A DNA stretch of 24,188 bases from an uncultured Bacteroidales bacterium. GTDB taxonomy: Bacteria > Bacteroidota > Bacteroidia > Bacteroidales > F082. A program made the position numbers and the translations under genes. The stretch lies in NCBI GenBank assembly GCA_937926515.1, contig CALAZZ010000038.1:1-24188 (forward strand), given 5' to 3'. Numbering within the stretch: the first letter of the stretch is position 1; each line of letters begins with the position of its first letter. The notes below the pieces were generated by a model. That model had not been told where the DNA came from. It did not search any database and saw nothing but the letters and a program-made list of their open reading frames with translations. Of this stretch, positions 7,592-15,148 are shown piece after piece.

Positions 7592-9157
7592 ATGGATTTA
7601 GCATTAGGTTTACTAATTTTTGGTTGGGTATTCGTTTTAATATGGGTGCCAATTGTTATTTTATCCCAACGCAAAGCACATCCCAGGGCACTTTTCACGC
7701 TGTTTTTTGCTGAAATGTGGGAACGTTTCTCTTTTTATGGCATGCGTGCATTATTGATTCTCTATATGACAAAAGTGCTGTTTGACCAGATGGCTCAAGG
7801 GGAGGCGGATGCAAGAGCATATGGAATCTATGGTGCCTACAATGCGCTGTTATATGCGGCACCTCTTATTGGAGGCTTATTGGCCGATAGGGCCATGGGA
7901 TTCAGGCAGGCCATTATTACCGGGGGAATCATGATGGCACTCGGACAGTTTACCCTTGCCATGTCAGCTGGAACCGGTCTTGGCGAACTAACCTTTTTCC
8001 TTGGACTTTCATTATTAACCATCGGAAATGGCTTTTTCAAGCCAAATATCTCAAGCTTCCTGGGTACTTTTTATGAGCAAAATGACTCCAGAAAAGACAG
8101 TGCATTCACCATCTTTTATATGGGTATCAATATCGGAGCCTTCCTGGCCCCACTTACTTGCGGTTATCTTGGTCAACGTGTTGACTGGTCGCTCGGTTTT
8201 CTTGCTGCTGGTCTAGGAATGGTGCTCGGTGTGATCGTCTTCTGGCGCAATAGAAAAATATTTGGCGATAAAGGTCTGCCACCAAATCCTGTTGACTATA
8301 AGAAGCCTTTCTTTGCAGGGTTAAGCAAACAATGGTTGATCATCATCGGTTCAATCATTACGATTCCAATCTTTTCAATACTGATCAATGCGGAAGTAAT
8401 AACAAGTTATATTCTCGTTGTGGGTGGTGCCGGAATTATCATTTATCTCATTATCACATCACTGAGGGCAGAAAATAAAATGGAGGGACAACGTATGATT
8501 GTGTTCATATTCCTCTTTTTCTTCCATATGATCTTCTGGATGCTTTTTGAGCAGGCAGGAGGTTCTATTAACATTCTTACCGACAGGTATGTAAACTTGC
8601 ATGGTATGGAGGCTTCACAGCTTCAATCACTCAACCCATTGTATATCATTCTTTTGGCACCAGTCTTTTCATGGATATGGGCCAGGCTTAGAAAAGTCAA
8701 AAAAGAGCCACGAACACCAACAAAATTCTTATTCGGACTCTTACAGATGGCCATAGGTTATTTCATCATTGTTTGGGGTATTCGCAGTGTAATTGGTACT
8801 GCAGATCAAGGTGCACTTATTCCCATATTTTTCCTTTTAGGTATGTATTTGTTCCATACCACTGGCGAATTGAGCCTTTCACCAGTAGGTCTATCTGTAG
8901 TTACGAAACTTGCACCTGCCAAGGTAGTAGGTTTTGTTATGGGTGCCTGGTTCCTCTCAATCGCTTTTGCTCATAAAATTGCAGGTGAATTAGGCAAACT
9001 TATCGCTGTTCCAAGCGAACACGGTTATTCCTCAGAAGCACTCAAAGGATTTGCAGATGTGTACCTGTTATGGGGTGTGTATGTCGTATTGGCTATGGCT
9101 GTGATATTATTAATTTTATCACCCTTCTTGAAAAGATGGATGCATGGGGTACATTAA
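7592..9157 (+). CDS. POT/PTR2-family proton-coupled oligopeptide transporter
   Basis: 521 residues, a polytopic inner-membrane MFS protein of the proton-dependent oligopeptide transporter family. It carries the family motif ExxERF as EMWERFSFYG (41-50), the GNGFFKPNIS segment with K150, and the PTR2 signature FTIFYMGINIGAF (172-184). A second half with WMLFEQAGGS (about residue 313) and a late TGELSLSPVGLS segment also fits. It should import di- and tripeptides with protons. About 30 residues, predicted to be one extra membrane helix, precede the usual HPRALF start of the family; ATG 7592 is the only in-frame ATG before the essential motif, so the extension is probably real. The gene lies behind an unusually long leader and ends in a strong terminator. 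Confidence 0.93.
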   Translation: MDLALGLLIFGWVFVLIWVPIVILSQRKAHPRALFTLFFAEMWERFSFYGMRALLILYMTKVLFDQMAQGEADARAYGIYGAYNALLYAAPLIGGLLADRAMGFRQAIITGGIMMALGQFTLAMSAGTGLGELTFFLGLSLLTIGNGFFKPNISSFLGTFYEQNDSRKDSAFTIFYMGINIGAFLAPLTCGYLGQRVDWSLGFLAAGLGMVLGVIVFWRNRKIFGDKGLPPNPVDYKKPFFAGLSKQWLIIIGSIITIPIFSILINAEVITSYILVVGGAGIIIYLIITSLRAENKMEGQRMIVFIFLFFFHMIFWMLFEQAGGSINILTDRYVNLHGMEASQLQSLNPLYIILLAPVFSWIWARLRKVKKEPRTPTKFLFGLLQMAIGYFIIVWGIRSVIGTADQGALIPIFFLLGMYLFHTTGELSLSPVGLSVVTKLAPAKVVGFVMGAWFLSIAFAHKIAGELGKLIAVPSEHGYSSEALKGFADVYLLWGVYVVLAMAVILLILSPFLKRWMHGVH

Positions 9158-9185
9158 GTCATAATCAACTTAACATTTTATCAGG

Positions 9186-9219
9186 CCGTCTCACAATAAA
9201 CTGTGGGACGGTTTTTTTT
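9186..9219 (+). terminator. Rho-independent terminator after the peptide transporter
   Basis: Stem CCGTCTCACA (9186-9195) pairs with TGTGGGACGG (9202-9211) over 10 bases, with one G-T wobble, around the loop ATAAAC, followed by eight T (9212-9219). It begins 28 bases after the transporter stop and isolates that gene from the envelope operon downstream. Confidence 0.93.
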
Positions 9220-9321
9220 ATTAATGAACCTGCGAAATATATTGATTGCCTTATTAAGTAAGGGCAAACCAGTTAAATGTGAAAAAAGATTTTTAAAACG
9301 AATTATGATCAACAATTCATT

Positions 9322-9349
9322 ATACAACAGGATACAACCTATATACAAC
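9322..9349 (+). repeat. Three ATACAAC direct repeats upstream of the permease promoter
   Basis: ATACAAC occurs at 9322-9328, 9332-9338 and 9343-9349. The start-to-start distances are 10 and 11 bases, about one helical turn, so all three face the same side of the DNA. They end 47 bases before the -7 box at 9397, where an activator would bind. No matching regulator is known to me. The rest of the gap 9220-9396 shows nothing recognisable. Confidence 0.4.
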
Positions 9350-9396
9350 AAATGATATTCGCCGGACGTTCATGGGTAGCAAGGAGCATTAAATCT

Positions 9397-9404
9397 TATC
9401 TTTG
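9397..9404 (+). promoter_or_regulatory. -7 promoter box TATCTTTG of the permease-glycosyltransferase operon
   Basis: TATCTTTG followed by GCGTC is the same extended sequence type as the box at 7297. It overlaps the TTG at 9402 where the longest permease reading frame would begin, which excludes that TTG as the translation start if the promoter is real. Transcription would begin near 9411. Confidence 0.55.
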
Positions 9405-9434
9405 CGTCATCATCATTTATCAAGTGCCATTCGG

Positions 9435-10928
9435 TTGAAAAAGATTTATACTTTCATATTAAAATCCTACCTGGGGCCCTTTGTCCTCACCTTTTTCATT
9501 GCATTGTTTATCCTGTTGATGCAGTTCCTTTGGAAATATATTGATGATCTGGTAGGCAAGGGCCTGGAGTGGTATATTGTTGGACAGTTACTTTTTTATG
9601 CCAGTGCAACTTTTGTACCTATGGCACTTCCATTGGCTATTTTGCTTTCATCATTGATGACCTTTGGAAACCTCGGAGAACATTATGAATTGGTTGCAGT
9701 CAAAGCGGCAGGAATATCAGTATGGAAAATTATGAGGCCGCTTGTGATCTTTTCTATTGTTTTAAGTGCTTTGGCCTTTCTTTTCTCTGAAAACATTTTG
9801 CCTGTTGCCAACTTAAAATTCAGGTCGCTGCTTTATGATGTGCGTCAGCAGAAGTTGGCATTCAATATTCACGAGGGTGTATTTTATCATGGTATAGAAA
9901 ACTATGTAATCCGTGTTGGTGAAAAAGGACGTGACGGTCGTACCATAAGAGATGTAAAGATCTATGATCATACTGATCGCATGGGCAATATAAAAGTGAC
10001 AACTGCCAAGTCCGGATATATGGAGCTCAGCCCCGACCAGCGAAGTATCATTTTTACCCTATTTGATGGTCACAATTATAATGATATAGTCTCCACAAAT
10101 AATTTTAGGGAAAACAGACCTTTTGAAAGGACTAGCTTCAACGAACAGCGTCTCAGATTTGACTTATCCGAGTTTGATATGACCAGAACGCAAGAGGACC
10201 TGTTTAAGTCGCATTATTCCATGCTAAACATCAAGCAATTGAATTATTTTATTGATTCACTCGAAATCAAACTTGACGAAAGAAAAGAACGATACAACCA
10301 AAACTTTACCAGAAGACACAGCCATATGTCCAGTATTGACACCACCATTAAAAGGGTCAGAAAATTGAAAGTTGAAGATGTGGCTGCTGCGAACGACAGC
10401 ATTACTGAAATTACGGATACCACACATTTAAGATGGCCCTTTATGGACAATTTTAATAAGGTGGAGAAATCCGCAATCCTCGACCTGGCAGTCACAGCTG
10501 CACGTACCACACGTGACAATGTTGTTCTCAATAAAAATGATATGGAGTCACAGGCTGAAAACATAAGAAGATATGAGCAGGCATGGCACAAAAAGTTCAC
10601 CTTAAGCTTTGCCTGCTTGATTTTGTTTTTCATTGGAGCACCCATGGGGGCCATCATTCGAAAAGGTGGGCTTGGTTTGCCGGTTGTCGTTTCGATATTG
10701 TTTTTTGTGGCTTATCATATATTAAGCATCAGTGGCGAAAAAGCTGCACGTGTTGGTGACTTAAGTATGTTCGCCGGTATGTGGCTTTCTTCCATGGCCA
10801 TGCTACCTATTGGGCTATTTCTAACATTTAAAGCCACAACCGACGCTCCACTGCTAGATTCTGACAGCTGGCGCAGGTTTTTCTTGAGGATTATACACCG
10901 CACAAAACCAAATAAGTCTGTGGGATGA
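9435..10928 (+). CDS. LptF/LptG (YjgP/YjgQ) family permease
   Basis: 497 residues from TTG 9435, giving MKKIYTFILKSYLGP, which matches the usual start of LptF/G proteins; the frame runs upstream to TTG 9402, but that lies in the promoter box. Three hydrophobic segments near the N-terminus (with PMALPLAILLSSLMTFGNL) are followed by a large extracytoplasmic domain, then three C-terminal membrane segments (SFACLILFFIGAPMGAIIRK is the family's typical fourth helix). In known systems two such subunits with the ATPase LptB extract lipopolysaccharide from the inner membrane toward LptC/LptA. A hydrophilic, basic stretch around residues 265-375 makes the domain longer than in the roughly 360-residue E. 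coli proteins, as is usual in Bacteroidota. The gene overlaps the following glycosyltransferase by ATGA, so the two are co-translated. LptF cannot be told from LptG here. Confidence 0.9.
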   Translation: MKKIYTFILKSYLGPFVLTFFIALFILLMQFLWKYIDDLVGKGLEWYIVGQLLFYASATFVPMALPLAILLSSLMTFGNLGEHYELVAVKAAGISVWKIMRPLVIFSIVLSALAFLFSENILPVANLKFRSLLYDVRQQKLAFNIHEGVFYHGIENYVIRVGEKGRDGRTIRDVKIYDHTDRMGNIKVTTAKSGYMELSPDQRSIIFTLFDGHNYNDIVSTNNFRENRPFERTSFNEQRLRFDLSEFDMTRTQEDLFKSHYSMLNIKQLNYFIDSLEIKLDERKERYNQNFTRRHSHMSSIDTTIKRVRKLKVEDVAAANDSITEITDTTHLRWPFMDNFNKVEKSAILDLAVTAARTTRDNVVLNKNDMESQAENIRRYEQAWHKKFTLSFACLILFFIGAPMGAIIRKGGLGLPVVVSILFFVAYHILSISGEKAARVGDLSMFAGMWLSSMAMLPIGLFLTFKATTDAPLLDSDSWRRFFLRIIHRTKPNKSVG

Positions 10929-12118
10929 AAATACTTTTATTGTGCAATAAATCTCCCTGGCCGGCCATCGAAGGTGGGCCGATAGCTATGAATAGCATGG
11001 TTGAAGGACTAATAAATGCCGGACACCAGGTGAAAGTGCTGGCTGTGAATTCGAATAAGTACTATGTTGATCTGAAACAGGTCCCTGAAGCTTACCGAAA
11101 AAAAACCGATATAGAACTTGAATATATCAATTTAAGAATCAACCCTGTACATGCTTTTTTAAATTTGTTTACAAAGAAAAGTTACCATGTTGAGCGGTTC
11201 ATTTCTTCATCGTTCAGAAAAAAACTAATTCACCTGCTCAAGGAGGTGGAATATGATATTGTACAACTCGAAACGCTTTACATGGCTCCCTACCTAAACG
11301 AGATCAGGCAATTCAGTAACGCAAAAGTGGTTTTGCGTGCCCATAATGTGGAGCATTTGATTTGGAAACGCATGGTGAAAGCAACAAAAAATCCATTGAA
11401 ACGAAAATACCTTAATCACCTGGCACACACACTTGAAAATTATGAGCTCAATACATTGAATCAGGTAGATGGAATAGCCTCCATAACGAAAAAGGATGCA
11501 ATATTTTTTTCAAAACACACCCAAACCCCAATCATTGATATACCCTATGGCATTCATGCTGATCAATTTAAGGTCCAAAACAGTATAAATGATTTTCCAA
11601 GCCTTTACCATATTGGTGCCATGAATTGGATGCCCAATCTGGAAGGTATGCATTGGTTCATTGATAAAGTCTGGCCACAGGTTCATAACAAACATCCAAA
11701 TTTAAGATGTTACCTAGCCGGTAGACATATGCCGGTGTGGTTAAAGCCCGGTCTGAAAACGAATATTGAGGTGGTAGGTGAAGTTACTGATGCACATCGC
11801 TTTATCCATGAACATGCCATCGCTGTTGTGCCTCTGTTATCAGGTAGTGGCATTCGAATAAAAATTATCGAATCGATGGCTTTGGGTAAACCGGTAATCA
11901 CAACATCAATTGGTGCCGAAGGTATCAATTACACCGATGGAAAAAATCTGTTAATTGCTGACACAGCAGAATCCTTTGCTGAGGCTGTAACACGTTGCGC
12001 TACTGATCAGACATTATGCGAAGAGCTGGGGAAGAACGCCAGAAAGTTGGTTGAGAAGGAATACGATAACCATAAATTAATCGAAAGACTTGTCCATTTT
12101 TATCAGAAAAATTTGTAA
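10925..12118 (+). CDS. GT4-like glycosyltransferase, envelope glycan synthesis
   Basis: 397 residues with a GT-B layout. The N-terminal Rossmann half starts MKILLLCNKSPWP and has the glycine-rich EGGPIAMNSM acceptor-side loop (16-25), and RAHNVEHLIWKR (138-149) is characteristic of one group of GT4 enzymes. The C-terminal nucleotide-sugar half contains GAMNWMPN (231-238), GSGIRIKIIESMALGKPVIT (307-326) with the donor-binding glutamate E316, and a final helix. It is cytoplasmic, perhaps membrane-associated, since no signal peptide is present. Donor and acceptor cannot be assigned. Translation is coupled to the LPS-type permease by a 4-base ATGA overlap, which argues for a role in making lipopolysaccharide or a related surface polysaccharide. 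Confidence 0.87.
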   Translation: MKILLLCNKSPWPAIEGGPIAMNSMVEGLINAGHQVKVLAVNSNKYYVDLKQVPEAYRKKTDIELEYINLRINPVHAFLNLFTKKSYHVERFISSSFRKKLIHLLKEVEYDIVQLETLYMAPYLNEIRQFSNAKVVLRAHNVEHLIWKRMVKATKNPLKRKYLNHLAHTLENYELNTLNQVDGIASITKKDAIFFSKHTQTPIIDIPYGIHADQFKVQNSINDFPSLYHIGAMNWMPNLEGMHWFIDKVWPQVHNKHPNLRCYLAGRHMPVWLKPGLKTNIEVVGEVTDAHRFIHEHAIAVVPLLSGSGIRIKIIESMALGKPVITTSIGAEGINYTDGKNLLIADTAESFAEAVTRCATDQTLCEELGKNARKLVEKEYDNHKLIERLVHFYQKNL

Positions 12119-12147
12119 TCTTTGAACTTATCAATTCCTGTAGCTTC

Positions 12148-13326
12148 ATGAAGATATTTGTTTTGCTTTCGCGAATACCATGGCCGCTTGAAAAAGGTGA
12201 TAAATTACGTGCTTACAATCAAATACGTTGCCTTGCAAAACAAAATGAAATTATATTGTGTGCACTGAACACCGATCCTAAGGCTGATAAACAAAAAGCA
12301 TTCAAGGCACTCCAGCCATATTGCAGCTCCATTAACTTTATTGACTTGAGCATGGTTGGCACGGTCATTAATTTGTTCAAAGCATGGCTCACAGGAAAGC
12401 CATTACAAACAGGTTACTTTTACAATCAGCTTGCACAGCAAAAAATCAACAGATTGATCGAAGACTATCAACCTGATATCATATACGGACAATTATTACG
12501 GGTGGCAGAATACATCAGGCACTCTCCACTACCCAAATCAATTGATTACCAAGATGTATTTTCAATGGGAGTAAAACGCAGGTATAATTTGGCTCCCTTT
12601 TACATGAAACCATTTCTGGGAATGGAATACAGACGATTGGCAAAGTATGAAGCTGAAATATTCGATGATTTTCCTTTGAAGACCATCATCTCCAAACCCG
12701 ACCGCGACCTGATCCCACATAAAAAGAAAAAGCAAATACTGATTATCCCAAATGGTGTTGACCATGATTTTTTTAAACCTTTACAGGCTGAAAAAAAATA
12801 TGACTTGGTTTTTACCGGTAATATGGCATACCCACCTAATGTAAATGCAGCTGAGTTCCTGATCAGGAACATTATGCCGATCGTTTGGAAAGCACAATCC
12901 AATATTCGCGTGATGATAGCAGGTGCAACACCTGACAAACGCGTTAAAGCCCTTGCAGCCGAAAAGGTGTTCATAAGTGGATGGATGGACGATATTCGAA
13001 ATGCTTATGCTGAATCAAGATTTTTTATCGCGCCGATGATCATTGGAACCGGTCTTCAGAATAAATTACTGGAGGCCATGAGCATGCGGCTTCCAAGCAT
13101 TACCACCCCACTAGCCAATGCTGCACTCGAAGGACGTCATGGCAGGGAGCTGCTTGTTGGAAGTACTGCAAATGAGTTAGCTGAGAATATTTTGTTGCTA
13201 ATTAATGACCAGCAAAAAGCAATAGAAATAGCCAATCAGGGATATGCTTTTGTTCATGAAAAGTATGATTGGGCCAATGCCACTTCCATTCTTGAAGATG
13301 AGATGAAAAAGTTAATCAGTAGCTGA
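12148..13326 (+). CDS. Second GT4-like glycosyltransferase
   Basis: 392 residues, also GT-B. The N-terminus MKIFVLLSRIPWPLEKGDKL (1-20) parallels that of the preceding enzyme, and the KGDKLRAYNQIRCLA helix resembles the sugar transferases of exopolysaccharide clusters (TIGR03087-like, from memory). The C-terminal half has IPNGVDHDFF (200-209), FTGNMAYPPN (222-231) and IIGTGLQNKLLEAMSMRLPS (298-317) with the donor-site glutamate E309. It lies 29 bases after the first glycosyltransferase on the same strand and is likely in one operon with it and the permease. The two enzymes share a fold and short motifs but are too different to be recent duplicates. Substrate unknown. Confidence 0.85.
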   Translation: MKIFVLLSRIPWPLEKGDKLRAYNQIRCLAKQNEIILCALNTDPKADKQKAFKALQPYCSSINFIDLSMVGTVINLFKAWLTGKPLQTGYFYNQLAQQKINRLIEDYQPDIIYGQLLRVAEYIRHSPLPKSIDYQDVFSMGVKRRYNLAPFYMKPFLGMEYRRLAKYEAEIFDDFPLKTIISKPDRDLIPHKKKKQILIIPNGVDHDFFKPLQAEKKYDLVFTGNMAYPPNVNAAEFLIRNIMPIVWKAQSNIRVMIAGATPDKRVKALAAEKVFISGWMDDIRNAYAESRFFIAPMIIGTGLQNKLLEAMSMRLPSITTPLANAALEGRHGRELLVGSTANELAENILLLINDQQKAIEIANQGYAFVHEKYDWANATSILEDEMKKLISS

Positions 13327-13430
13327 TTTGCATTAAACAAGATGGAGTCCATAAACGATCCGGCAATGAATTCCCGGAGTTAAGAAGTTTAACCAAATAA
13401 AAATCTGGATTATATAAGATAAACAATAAT

Positions 13431-15110
13431 ATGTCAGACGATAAAAAGATCATATTTTCGATGGTTGGCGTTGGCAAGGTCATTCCCCCATCACGCCAGA
13501 TACTCAAGGACATCTACCTATCATTCTTTTATGGTGCCAAAATTGGTATTATCGGACTTAATGGCTCCGGTAAATCAACACTGATGCGTATCATTGCAGG
13601 AAAAGAGAAATCATTCAACGGCGAGGTGGTATTTTCGCCCGGTTATTCAGTAGGCATGATGGATCAAGAACCTGAACTTGATGATACCAAAACGGTTAAA
13701 GAAGTGGTAGAAGAAGGTGTACAGGAAGTGGTGGACCTGCTTAAGGCCTATGAGGATGTAAACAATCGTTTTGCTGAACCCATGTCGGACGACCAGATGA
13801 ACAAACTGATCGAGGAACAAGGCAAGTTGATGGAACAGATCGAACAAAAAAATGCCTGGGGTCTTGACAGCAAACTTGAAAGAGCTATGGATGCCTTACG
13901 TTGCCCTGCACCTGAAAGTGAAGTCCAAAACCTCTCAGGAGGGGAACGTCGCCGGATAGCACTGTGCCGTTTACTACTCAGCGAACCGGATATATTGCTG
14001 CTTGATGAACCAACCAACCATCTGGATGCCGAATCAGTTGAATGGCTCGAAAACTACTTGAAGCAGTACAAAGGAACGGTAATTGCAATTACGCACGACC
14101 GTTATTTCCTTGATCATGTGGCCGGATGGATACTTGAACTGGACCGTGGCGAAGGCATCCCATGGAAAGGAAACTATTCATCCTGGCTTGAGCAAAAAGC
14201 AAAACGGCTTGAGATGGAAGAAAAAAGCGCCAGTAAACGACGTAAAACCCTGGAACGTGAGCTTGAATGGGTTCGCATGGCACCTAAAGCACGACATGCC
14301 AAATCTAAAGCCAGGCTCTCATCGTATGAAAAACTACTCCAGGAGGATACCAGCCAAAAAGAAGAAAAACTGGAACTTTTTATTCCAAATGGCCCAAGAC
14401 TTGGGAACAAGGTCATTGAGTTTATCAATGTTTCAAAGGCCTTCGATGACAAGCTTCTTTTCGAAAACCTGAATTTCAGCCTGCCACCTGCAGGTATCGT
14501 TGGTGTGATTGGCCCTAATGGCGCAGGGAAAACAACACTTTTCAGAATGATCATGGGGTTGGAAAAGGCTGATGAAGGACAACTCGAAATCGGCGAAACT
14601 GTCAAAATAGGTTACATTGATCAGGCGCATGCCGAAATTGATCCGGATAAAACAGTGTTTGAAGTGATTTCTGGCGGACATGATGAGATCAAGCTCGGCA
14701 ACAGAAGCATGAATTCAAGAGCTTATGTGGCTCGTTTTAACTTCACCGGAACTGACCAGGGTAAGAAAGCTGGTGTGCTGTCAGGCGGTGAGCGCAACCG
14801 GATGCATCTGGCCATGACATTGAAACAGGAAGCAAATGTACTGTTGCTTGATGAGCCTACCAATGATATTGACGTGAATACCCTTCGTGCCCTGGAAGAA
14901 GGTATTGAGAATTTTGCAGGTTGTGCTGTGATCATCTCGCACGACCGCTGGTTCCTTGACCGCATTGCCACGCATATATTGGCTTTTGAAGGCAATTCAC
15001 AAGTGTACTTTTTCGAAGGTGGCTACACCGAATACGAAGAAAACAAACGCAAAAGGATTGGTGATTCAGGACCTGCCAGAATCAGGTTTAAGAAGTTAAA
15101 GGCTGACTAA
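13431..15110 (+). CDS. ettA: Energy-dependent translational throttle protein EttA (ABC-F)
   Basis: 559 residues against 555 for E. coli EttA. Two ABC domains on one chain with no membrane segment: Walker A GLNGSGKST (42-50), signature LSGGERRR (168-175), Walker B LLLDEPTNH (189-197), then Walker A GPNGAGKTT (361-369), signature LSGGERNR (450-457) and Walker B LLLDEPTND (471-479). The N-terminal segment VGKVIPPSRQILKDIYLSFF (13-32) is close to EttA rather than to other ABC-F types, as is the linker with KARHAKSKARLSSYE (286-300). EttA binds the ribosomal E site and restrains or restarts early elongation according to ATP/ADP balance. The gene lies 104 bases after the glycosyltransferase; no promoter box is obvious in that gap, so readthrough is possible. 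ATG 13431 gives the family-typical N-terminus. Confidence 0.95.
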   Translation: MSDDKKIIFSMVGVGKVIPPSRQILKDIYLSFFYGAKIGIIGLNGSGKSTLMRIIAGKEKSFNGEVVFSPGYSVGMMDQEPELDDTKTVKEVVEEGVQEVVDLLKAYEDVNNRFAEPMSDDQMNKLIEEQGKLMEQIEQKNAWGLDSKLERAMDALRCPAPESEVQNLSGGERRRIALCRLLLSEPDILLLDEPTNHLDAESVEWLENYLKQYKGTVIAITHDRYFLDHVAGWILELDRGEGIPWKGNYSSWLEQKAKRLEMEEKSASKRRKTLERELEWVRMAPKARHAKSKARLSSYEKLLQEDTSQKEEKLELFIPNGPRLGNKVIEFINVSKAFDDKLLFENLNFSLPPAGIVGVIGPNGAGKTTLFRMIMGLEKADEGQLEIGETVKIGYIDQAHAEIDPDKTVFEVISGGHDEIKLGNRSMNSRAYVARFNFTGTDQGKKAGVLSGGERNRMHLAMTLKQEANVLLLDEPTNDIDVNTLRALEEGIENFAGCAVIISHDRWFLDRIATHILAFEGNSQVYFFEGGYTEYEENKRKRIGDSGPARIRFKKLKAD

Positions 15111-15148
15111 CACCATGATCAGCAAAAAAAATTAAAAAATGAATTCTT

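Noticed and set aside
9224..9355. 43-codon frame starting ATG after the transporter terminator
   Set aside because: It begins just after the terminator T-run, has no promoter box, crosses the ATACAAC repeats, and its product resembles nothing known.
13359..13378. Inverted repeat TCCGG-N10-CCGGA upstream of ettA
   Set aside because: A 5-base stem with a 10-base loop is expected by chance, and no promoter box lies nearby.
13748..14995. Long open frames antisense to ettA
   Set aside because: They mirror codon use of the clearly conserved ettA and show no family motif or promoter of their own.
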